Assembly: GCA_963989385.1 (NCBI GenBank)
Contig: OZ022500.1
Span: 116,291,842-116,355,841 of the forward strand
Direction: 5' to 3'
From: Ctena decussata
Lineage: Eukaryota > Mollusca > Bivalvia > Lucinida > Lucinidae
Length of the DNA: 64,000 nucleotides
Shown piece after piece: positions 46,691-55,904 of the stretch (the stretch's first letter is position 1; every line of letters starts with the position of its first letter). Position numbers and translations under genes: made by a program. The notes under the pieces were generated by a model, which worked only from the letters and a program-made list of their open reading frames with translations, searched no databases and was not told the DNA's origin.

Positions 46691-47487
46691 AGTGTATTAT
46701 GACTGAAACAAAATGAAACACAAAAATATATCAACAGATAAACAATAGCAAAGATGAGAAAAAAATAATGATAATGATAATAATAATAATTCTACAGTGA
46801 GGGTAACCTTATTAAGTTATTATCACTGAGTTTTTTTTTTCTTTTTTTTTGTTTTGGTCATACACAAAAAGCAACCGGTCCATTCATAAGCCTACAGCCA
46901 TTCATGGATAAAAAAAGCATGCATGCACGATTTGTGTAAATTCTTTAAATGCCTCAGTGATCTCGCCATTGAAAACTTGCTAGAAATTATGTCACGTAGC
47001 TGTAATGTGGAATCAGAATTGTTTACTGGTAATACGTCCAAGGACAATCATTCACCAGGTCCCATCAAGACAATACTTTTTTTCTCACTTATCATGAAAG
47101 GTAACGGTAGCCACCATAGCCAGCTGTACCACAGAACTGTGCCTGATATATATCCGGAGAACATTTAGTGCGTATGAATGTCAAACAATTACCCCAATCA
47201 ATTGTTGGGTGCGCATGCGTATTCCAGGAAGCGATGTGTTTTGGTTAGAAGCGAGAAGGATTATTTATGAACTGAAACAGTTTCAAATGCACATTTTACA
47301 GAAGTCTCACTCGAAATGAGGTATCTAAACTAATTTTTAGTTAGACTATGTGGTCGTGATTTAATCAATTTCGCATATTCAGGATGACAAACATGATATT
47401 TTGTGTTTTCAGCACCTTGTTTACTTGCCACATTCTGAATATCTGGGTCAGAAGAGAGATTTAGGTCAACTGCTGAATGGTTGGTTG

Positions 47488-49096
47488 GGGGTTCATAGAA
47501 TAACCGAAAAGCACAGAAATACCGAAAAGCACCTGAATAACCGAAAAGCAATTTCAAAAATTAGTTTTACATGAGAATAATTATCTAAGTAAGTCTTTTC
47601 GGGGTTGGAAACTATTTGTAGTACTACACTCATTTGACCTATTCCGGTGGATTCACCTATTCCGGTGCATCCTGTTTCTTTCTCTGCAACGAAACAAGCT
47701 AGAAGCGAAATGATTTTTAGGTAATTACTTTCAATATTTATTGGTCAAACCCACATATAGTAAGGATCTCATTTATCAATCAAAGATACGGAAAACTGAG
47801 TTTAAAAGTGGCTGGTAATGCATATTTAACAAGAAAAATGACAGATCTTTTCAGGCCAACTGTGAAAATAGGGTCGGACAATATTTGTGTAAACAAATAT
47901 GTCGTAAACCTATATGTCTGTCGATTGCTCATTTTATTAGCTATCTAAACCGATAAATATCAAAATGAAATAAAATCAGTTACTTAGGTTTATTGAAATT
48001 TTATTCCATTAGCTCATTTAGCCTATTCCGGCGGATAGTATATTTGGGGCATGTCTCTGAGTTCTAAAATCCATATTAGCGCTGCATTGTAGTCATGCAA
48101 TTTGAATATGTAAGTAAAACTCCATAAGGCTTTATTTTGAATTGTCATTTATCATAGAATCCTGGATAAAAATATCAAACATTGTACTTACGGGCACTGA
48201 ATCACAGAAATATTTTTTCAGCGAAGCCGTGTGCATCATCAGATGTTTTAAATAATCAATTATGTCAAATAAACATTTGTTTGCATAAAATCATCTTTCA
48301 TCGAGCTAGTAATAATCCGACAGTTTACTTTTGGGGCACCCCTCGGTGGTTCTTTCGATGTATTGTAAAAAATTTACAGATCCACCGGAATAAAAGAAGT
48401 TGCGTCGAAATAGGATAAAAGACAACGTCTGGTTGTCGTCAGATTTCCCTATCTTCCTCAAATAGTTTGTGAACCCAAACAAAGTGCCTTAAACAAGAGG
48501 CTTTTATTTATTTACTGACACAAATAAATTAAAAAATGACAGTGTATTTAGACTGTAGCGCAAAGTCGACTTAAACGTGCGTCGGAATAGGTCAAATGAC
48601 TGTATTTTATGATATTTTTTCACTTCGGATGTCGTACTATAATAGCATTGTAACAGAAAAGGGCGATAATAATGTTCAGCATTTCTCCCAGTGCTTTTCG
48701 GTTATAACAAGGCATGGGAACTGTCATCTGCTTTATGTACAAACAAAACAATCCAAATTAGTAAATGAAATTGCATGATTCGGAATAGTCGAAAACAGTT
48801 TATTTCATATATATGTACTGAACACACTATCAATCTTAGACACAAATTTAATTGGTAAACATGACTAGTTTCAAGTGCTTTTCGGTTATTTGTTAGTTCA
48901 CTATTTTGTGGATTCACATTGTCAATCGTGAAACCAAGACAACTTTAGTCTGTAAAATAACTCTTTTCAATGCATCTTTAACCCTTGAAAATAATATTAC
49001 AATGATAATTCCTATAAAAACTGATTTTTTAAAATTGCTTTTCGGTTATTCAAGTGCTTTCCGGTATTTCTGTGCTTTTCGGTTATTCTATGTACC
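47488..49096. mobile_element. Fold-back/Mutator-like element with repeated TTTTCGGTTATT ends
   Basis: Both ends carry tandem copies of AATAACCGAAAAGCAC in inverted orientation (47494-47560 and 49030-49093). GGTTGGTTG occurs on both sides (47479-47487 and 49097-49105), but in a low-complexity setting, so the 9-bp duplication is only probable. Confidence 0.6.
47631..48598. mobile_element. DNA transposon remnant with CATTTGACCTATTCCG ends
   Basis: CATTTGACCTATTCCG and CGGAATAGGTCAAATG form exact 16-bp terminal inverted repeats; further CCTATTCCGG phrases lie inside. ACT flanks both ends. Nested in the preceding element. No transposase frame. Confidence 0.65.
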
Positions 49097-49196
49097 GGTT
49101 GGTTGGTTGTGTACGGTTTAACGGCTGTTTGAGACAGTATTTCGCTCTATATCTGAGACAGTATTTCAGTCTATATCATGCCGTCTCACAAAGAAT

Positions 49197-49256
49197 CAGA
49201 ATCAGAATTGTTTATTGGTGATACGTCCAAGGACAATCATTCACCAGGACCTGTGA
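49197..49256 (+). repeat. Dispersed fragment, also at 47008-47068
   Basis: CAGAATTGTTTATTGGTGAT and TACGTCCAAGGACAATCATT occur here and, with few changes, at 47008-47068. Probably a retroelement end. Confidence 0.5.
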
Positions 49257-49659
49257 ATCAGGGAAGCTAGTCCCTAGCACTGTGGTCCCTAGCCCTTATA
49301 AGAGAAGTAAACTTAGTAACTAAATCCTCTGCACCCTCAGAGAAATAAGTGAATCTTCAAGGGAATTCCAATCTCTGTCTAATGGTTTGGGGGAAGAAGC
49401 CTATATAGACACAAAGCTGCCACATCAATGTTAAATAGTAAACTGTTACCCAGCATTCTGTAATTTATTGTTTCCCCGTCAAACAATCAAAAAAGATGTC
49501 GCCATATACTATAATAAGACATAAGTAAACACTTTCATAGCTTATATGCACCAGGAGAGACAATATTGTAATATTACCTCCTGCTGCAACCGCAAAAAAC
49601 GTCAAAAAAGATGACATTGCTACGAAGAATAGTTTGTCTACAGAACAGTAAATCCGTGT

Positions 49660-49972
49660 TGTGTGAGCGGTCACGCTCACGTGAGCGGTGCCGGTTTGGC
49701 GCCGCTCACGTGATCAACGGCGCCGATCACGTGGCGGTACCAATTCGGCACTGCTCGCGTTATCGGCGGTACCTCTCACGTGGTCGGTCCAGCGCCGCTC
49801 ATGTGGGAGGCTTATGGCCGCTCACACAACAATGGGGCCGCTCACGTGACCAAGTGAGCACCACTCACATGCTAATTCGGAGCCGTTTAGAGCGGCCCTG
49901 GGCCGCTCACGTGACAGGTAGCGCCGTTTTTGGCGCGGATCACGTGAGCGGCGCGCGGGACAATATAAACAA
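49660..49972 (+). promoter_or_regulatory. GC-rich E-box cluster with TATA-like box
   Basis: Seven CACGTG cores (49678, 49707, 49728, 49777, 49843, 49908, 49941), five of them TCACGTGA, occur in degenerate copies of a GGCCGCTCACGTGA unit. ATATAAAC (49963-49970) follows. The surrounding sequence is AT-rich. CACGTG is bound by bHLH-ZIP factors (MiT/TFE, USF, MYC/MAX). It could be a promoter, enhancer or GC-rich satellite; the gene it might serve, eEF2K, starts 6 kb downstream on the same strand. Confidence 0.4.
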
Positions 49973-50869
49973 GCCAGCAACAGGCTATTTCAAACACGAA
50001 AATCTCTGAGGAGTCAGAATAATCTGACGAAACTAGTCAGAAACGTTGCACAGCCTTATGAGTGCACATAAGCACCACGACGAGGACCCAGGCCTGAGTC
50101 ACCAGTCACCATTTTCTAGTAGAATAATTTAAGATACCTTAGAGACTCACGGCAGAATTTATCAAAAGTGGGCGTGTATTTTCCCTATATTTCATGCTGT
50201 GGTTTTACTAGCTGCTAGTAACTGATAAGACGTCAGTCCTATAGGTAAAGAGACTGGAGTATGATGAAATAGCAGTTTTGAAAACCTACTATCACATTTT
50301 GGCATGATCATACCCAGGAACAAACTATGGTCTTCAGCAGCAATAAACCTTTACTGACATAAAGATTTTTGTTAATCTCTAGCTCTGTTTAGTATGTACA
50401 TTCATAAGGGAACTAAATGGTCAAAGATCTTTTGTTGAAACACTAAACACTGATAAAAAAGGATTTGACATCCTGATATGCCATGATATTATGCAGATCT
50501 GAACTAGAATTTAAAATGGAATTACAACCTTTGTAGCAGCCAGGAATCCCCTGCTGTGTCCTCTAGCATGGGCCAGTCGTGGAATTGATAACCATTTTTT
50601 TGCATGATACTGTATATAAAGGATAAAAAACATGCTATCAATTTAAATTTTTCGAAACATGACAGAATGTTTTAGCTAAAACAGCACTAAAATTTCATAT
50701 TTTTCGGTATTTCCCACTTTGGCCAAATTTGGAGTATTTCCTAGGAGGGTAATTACTGCTGGGAATTCCCACCACTGGTATGTAATATGGGTAATTAATA
50801 TGATATTCTAACACAGTGCGCCTATAGAAGCAATGGAAAGTTTCCGTGTTTTATTCTGCAACAATTCAC

Positions 50870-50960
50870 TGTCTCCGGGCGCGCGAGTGTAATTGCTGAC
50901 GTCACTGGTATTACTGACGTAATTTTGTGACGTTTGAGACGTTAGACTGTGTAACGTCTC
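50870..50960. promoter_or_regulatory. CRE-like cluster
   Basis: TGACGTCA (50897-50904), TGACGTAA (50915-50922) and TGACGTTT (50928-50935) lie within 40 bp, after a GGGCGCGCGAG block. These are CREB/ATF-type sites. A link to eEF2K transcription is inference from position only. Confidence 0.35.
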
Positions 50961-51105
50961 TTTTTTCTTTCTAACATTGCAACAAAAACATACATTTACC
51001 TTAGATACAGTTAAGAATATTGGCGGGATCATGAACACGCTGGCAGGAAGGTTGGGAGAGTTTGAATGAAAAGAATACTTTTGCAGCGTTTTTGGGTGTT
51101 AGAAT

Positions 51106-51281
51106 CGAAATAGTTCAGCTCTAGCATTGAATTGTTGAGTAATAATTCACTGTTTGTTGGTCAGTTGTAAGTAGATATATCACTCGCGCTCCGCGCTCGT
51201 GATATGGTCTACTTTACAACTGACCTCTAAACAGTGAATTATTACTCAACAATTCACTGCTAGAGCTGATCTATTTCTTAA
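51106..51281. mobile_element. Hairpin MITE, family H6
   Basis: Arms of about 85 bp (GAAATAGTTCAGCTCTAGCA at the left, its inverse at the right) meet at GCGCTCCGCGC. Nearly full-length hairpin, non-coding. Confidence 0.8.
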
Positions 51282-51712
51282 TTTCAACATGTCATGTAGT
51301 ATTTGGGCTGCTTTTACCTTTAGGTTTGCTGGAATAAAAAAAAAGGAAAGCGGACCCAGGGCTGGAAAAATCCACTCGTCCACTCACCATGGCGAGTGCC
51401 TCAAGCTTCAGGACAAGTAGAATTTCTCAGTACTGCCTCGGTAACTTATTCGTTTCGCTATACATCTTGTGACGCAGGACGAGTGACAATTTAAGAATTT
51501 TTCAGCCCTGGGACCTACCTACCTAAGAAATTATCCTTGGTCGGCAACTGCAAACAGAATATTTTTTATGCTTGGCCTTAGCTGCCCTTTAAGTGCAAAG
51601 TGAAGACCCTGATCAGACTGGGCAGATGCCCAGACTATCTGAGTCTACGCTGGGCACACGTGCCACTTCCTTGGCTTTCTCATGTCATGGCTCAGTGTGC
51701 TTCACATAATGT

Positions 51713-51915
51713 CAGAGCTCTAGATAAGAGGGAGTATTTGGTGATAATTAGGGATAATTTCAGTTATTTCTGCATAAAAACATATATAGTGACCCCTCAT
51801 CTGAACCGTCTCGTTGAGACGGTTCAGATGAGGGGTCACAATATATGGTTTCGATGAGAAATAAGAAAAATTATCCTTAATTATCATCAAATACTCTCTC
51901 TTATCTAGAGCTCTG
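51713..51915. mobile_element. Hairpin MITE, family H1, intact
   Basis: CAGAGCTCTAGATAAGAG and its inverse close a 203-bp near-perfect hairpin; the centre is TCATCTGAACCGTCTCG/CGAGACGGTTCAGATGA-like. AATGT flanks both ends, a 5-bp duplication. A partial H3 copy lies at 51600-51690. Confidence 0.85.
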
Positions 51916-52170
51916 AATGTGTCAAATAGCATTGCTATATGTGCAGAAACTTCAAGTAAGGAAAGAAATTCAGGTTTACCATGTGCGTTGGTAGTCTGTA
52001 CCAGTTTTTAGGCCAGTTGCGGTACTGTGCATGTACACTGAGAGCAGACTGCTGTTGAAAATGAACACGAAAACATCGGTGCAAGTATAAAGGATGATGA
52101 AAGTGATTGATAATGAATTGATAAAAGATACAGTTATAGCATTGCAGCTTAGGAGTGAAAATTTTATGGT

Positions 52171-52379
52171 TTTAACCCTTCAAGCGCCAAAAAGCAGACA
52201 ACAAAATTTACATAGATAGATCTGCAAAAATTTCAAAGATATGTTTCATCCAACCCCTATCATATTGAAAATTCAAAAACTAGAGGGCAAATGAGGTGGC
52301 TCATTATGAGCCACCTCATCAGGATCTACACTGTTTGCAAATTCTGCCATTTTCATCACTTTCACTTTAAGTGTTAAAT
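52171..52379. mobile_element. Hairpin MITE, family H2
   Basis: TTTAACCCTTCAAGCGCC start, central ATGAGGTGGCTCATTATGAG hairpin, ACTTTAAGTGTTAAAT end. Confidence 0.75.
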
Positions 52380-52390
52380 TTGGTGTATCA

Positions 52391-53164
52391 TTTTTAGCTT
52401 GTCTGAACAAAGTTCAGGAAGAGCTATTGCACTACCCCGGGCGTCAGCGGCGGTGTTGGCGACGGCGTTGGCGTTAGCAAAATGTTAAACTTTTTATGTT
52501 AAAGTTTTTAAGATCTCATAGTATCTAAACCTTTTGATCGATTTGAATTATATTTGGTATGATAATAGATATTGGTCCAAAATTTTATTCAACACCATCC
52601 CCACCCCCCAGACATGACCTATAGGTCAAGGTCATGAACTTAGAAATTTCATGTTAAAGTTTGACGTTAAAGTTTTTAAGATGTCTTTTTTTCTAAACCC
52701 TTAGATCAATTTGAATTATATTTGGTATGATGATAGATATTGGTCTGAAATTTTATTCTACAGCATCCCAACCCCTGCACATAATCTGTAGGTCAAGGTC
52801 ATGGACTTAGACATTTCATGTTAAAGTTTTACATTAAAGTTTTTAAGATCTCAGAATTTCTAAACACTTTAATCGATTTGAATTTAATATACTTGGATTG
52901 ATGATAGGTATTGGTTGGAAATTTTGTTCAACCACATCCCCACCCCTGCATATGACCTATAGGTCAAGGTCATGCACTTTGCGATTTTATGTTAAAGTTT
53001 TCTGAAGGTGTCATAGTTTTTAAACCATTTGATCTTTTTGAATTATATTGGTTTGATGATAGATATTAGTTGGATATTTTATCAACCACATACCCACCCC
53101 TGGACATGACCTACAGGTCAAGGTCAGGGACTTAGCAATTTTATGTTAAAGTTTTACAATATCG
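52391..53164 (-). mobile_element. HINE/pearl-like element (minus), 5' end missing
   Basis: The minus-strand 3' stem-loop with its A-run is at 52391-52423, preceded (on that strand) by a GCCAACGCCGTCGCC tract. Four units of about 165 bp carry TGACCTATAGGTCAAGGTCA or variants. Same family as 37160-38525. Confidence 0.6.
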
Positions 53165-53321
53165 TTTTTTAGCTCGCCTGTACGAAAGTACAGAGAACTA
53201 TTGTTGTCACTTGGACGACGGCGTGGGTGTTGGTGTCAGGCTTCAAAGTTTTACTTCAAAGTTTTTTATGTGATGGGCAAGGCACTGCAGGCGAGCTATC
53301 CTGTACGGGGACAGGTCTTGT
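53165..53321 (-). mobile_element. Minimal HINE/pearl-like element (minus)
   Basis: Read on the minus strand it starts ACAAGA with the hairpin CCTGT-CCCCGT-ACAGG and AGCTCGCCTG, and ends CAGGCGAGCTAAAAAA. It has 157 bp and no tandem units: a deletion derivative that keeps only the two termini. Confidence 0.7.
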
Positions 53322-54043
53322 TGTCTCACCTGCAACTAGCAGGAGGGAGGGAGACATTGGTATTACTTTTCCTATAGTTTTCTAGTGGTCACTGCAAAAC
53401 AGATCTAAACCAGAAACTACACAGCCAGCACCAACAGAGCTAAACCAGAAACTACACAGCCAACACCAGTGGTCACCACTCTGTCAGCCCAACATTGCAT
53501 TCTGCGGTTTGTTCATTTCAGCCTTTAACATGTATTAAAGTCCTGCTTTTGAATACTAGTTTCGAAAATCTGGTAATAGACATTTAATTCAGCCTCATTG
53601 GTAATTTAAACCTATTGCACTTTGGCTGTTCTGAGTGCAATAGGGTTAAAGATAATTCTGAAATAATCTCTTATTGAGCTCTAAATGGGACATAGGCAAA
53701 CAGTGCAGACCCAGATCAGACACCGCAAAATGTGGCGTCTGATCAATGTCTACACTTTAAGCATAAGACAAAAAAGTATTTTCTTAAATACAATTAAAAA
53801 TTATACATTCAAGTAAACCAGAAATCCCTTAGTTGACAAAAGACACATTCATTTTATAAGAGGATAGTCCTCCGTGCATGCTTCTGAACGCAGGGGTGCA
53901 TTGCAGCGCCAGGGAGAAAAATCTTGGTCTAGGCTCAAGGCTTGTCTTGGGCAAAATAAATGTGTATACATATATGGGTGAAAGCTTCTATTAGACCGTA
54001 AAGAAAGAAAATAATTAGAGCATTACATGCCTGTTTCCAGGAC
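53322..54043. other. Intergenic stretch with a small palindrome
   Basis: A duplicated phrase (AACCAGAAACTACACAGCCA at about 53407 and 53443) and a hairpin around 53700-53760 (GTGCAGACCCAGATCAGAC with inverse) are seen. No gene. Confidence 0.4.
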
Positions 54044-54290
54044 CCATTTGGCCAGAGGACCTGGGTTCGATACCCGGCCGGTCACTTACTTTCATTTCTC
54101 ATTCTGCTGATTCAAGAAGGGCAGTTGTCAGTTACTGGTGAAAGTATGTGCACTTAGTACTGGTTAACCTCTTAGGAGGTGTAAGCCTGCCCAGGAATAG
54201 TGTGGTTAGGCTAACTGACCGTCCTGACTTGGTCATAGATGTTTACCGTGGACATAAAACAATAACACAAAAAAAACAACAACAACAGCC
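54044..54290 (+). mobile_element. SINE S2, 5'-truncated
   Basis: It starts within the tRNA head (B box GGGTTCGATACCC), then has the S2 body with GAAGGGCAGTTGTCAGTTAC and GGAATAGTGTGGTTAGG, and ends in an A/CAA-rich tail. Confidence 0.75.
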
Positions 54291-54734
54291 AGGACCCAGT
54301 TGAATGTAACAAAATGGGCTTAAGCAAACTTTATCAAAAGGCATTGGTTTAGCTAAAATTATATTTAAAGTTGACTGATTGCCTGTTTTTGATGTTTGGA
54401 CTAAAACAGTTCACATTTAGATAAGGAAAAGTACAAATATTTACTGTTGGTTGATCTTGAAGTAATGCTATATGACTGGTGACCTAGTTGACAAGATAAC
54501 TTACATATACAGACAAATAATGTCATGTCGGCAGTCAGCTGTATTTATATACACATAAAGTCTGATATATACACACAGTTGTGATGCGTCTTAGGGTAAG
54601 TAGAGCTCCGGGCAGATAAGCGGAAATTTGTTGATGACAATAATTTTATTCCAATTTTTTTTAGACTGTAAGTAGTTGTGATCTCATTAATGAGGCATTT
54701 CAAATGAGATCCAGCTACATACATTTGTGGAAAA

Positions 54735-54955
54735 TTAACCCTTAAAGCACCAAAAAAGCAGACAATAAAATTTACGTCTGCAAATTTTAACAAAAATGTT
54801 CTGTCTAAGCTATATCATTGAGAATTCAAAGACTAGAGGGCAGACAGTGTAGATCCAGATGAGGCAGCTCATTATGAGCTGCCTCATCTGGATCTTTATT
54901 GTTTGCAAATCATGAAATATAACTATTTCCATTTTTGGCACCTTAAGTGTTAAGC
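54735..54955. mobile_element. Hairpin MITE, family H2
   Basis: TTAACCCTTAAAGCACC start, central GAGGCAGCTCATTATGAGCT hairpin, GGCACCTTAAGTGTTAA end. Confidence 0.8.
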
Positions 54956-55139
54956 AGTGTATCCCAAATATTTGGAAGTTTGTTCACCAGTAAATTAGGA
55001 ATTAGTGCAGTTGGAAATTTGTTTGCAAGTAAATTCTGGATTATTGCACTTGGATATTTTTCCCAAGTAAATTTAAGATGATATACCATCCAGGAGGATG
55101 TAGTTCTGTAATTCTATTTAACTGTGGCTGAAACAAATA

Positions 55140-55316
55140 CAGTAGAACTTCATTGGCTCGAACAGGCTTGGGACCATGAAAATTAGTTCCAGCCAAGGGT
55201 AGTTCTAGCCATCCAGGGTTAGTTTCTATATGAAGTGGCCTCTGGCGACCAAGAAAAGAGTTCTAGCCAAGCAGGGTGAACAAGCCATCAGGGTTCGAGC
55301 CATTGAAGTTCTACTG
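55140..55316. mobile_element. pogo/Tigger-like MITE
   Basis: CAGTAGAACTTCATTGGCTC and its near-exact inverse end the element; TA flanks both sides (55138-55139, 55317-55318). 177 bp, non-coding. Confidence 0.8.
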
Positions 55317-55611
55317 TATTTTGGTATCAGAATCAGTTAGAAAATGGTACTCCGAAAGTTCAAAATTATGTTTATGTGTTATATGCAGCACTTACTTCTT
55401 TACATATAAATTGATAATGCTCAGGGATCAAGCTATGAGGGAAGACTTGGGTAAAGGGGAAACTTGTTTTTAGCTGTAGGAGAAGTTAAAACATATAGAC
55501 TATAAAAGATTAATAACGATTTTTCCTTAAATTTACAGAAAGACAACTCCTTCCTTCAAATCCCTGGCCTGAACCCTTCAAGGCAGACAAGTCTTACATA
55601 TATTTATATGC

Positions 55612-55793
55612 CTGTGAGTGCTCCAGATACATGTAAGAAGGGGTAACAGGGATAATTTTCCATATTTCTCTTCAAAAACATATGTTGTGACCTGTATCTA
55701 TGAGACAGCTCTAATGAGGGTTCACAACATATGTTTTCAATGAAAAATTATCCCAGATTATCCTAAAATTCTTAACTTATTCTGTAGCTCCAT
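55612..55793. mobile_element. Hairpin MITE, family H1
   Basis: GTGACCTGTATC and AGGGTTCACAAC arms, with AGTGCTCCAGATAC and TGTAGCTCCATCTG ends. A diverged copy directly upstream of the eEF2K leader exon. Confidence 0.6.
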
Positions 55794-55904
55794 CTGTGCT
55801 GCTTTCAGTCTGGGGATCTGCCATCTGCTGGCTGCCACTATTTGTTTTTTTTTCTTGGGTTTTGGAATTGAAAACATTAAATTTTGTATTTTCTTCTTTT
55901 ACAG

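Noticed and set aside
49611..50009. 132-codon plus-strand frame
   Set aside because: It runs through the degenerate E-box repeats; the Arg/His-rich composition reflects CACGTG units, not a protein family.
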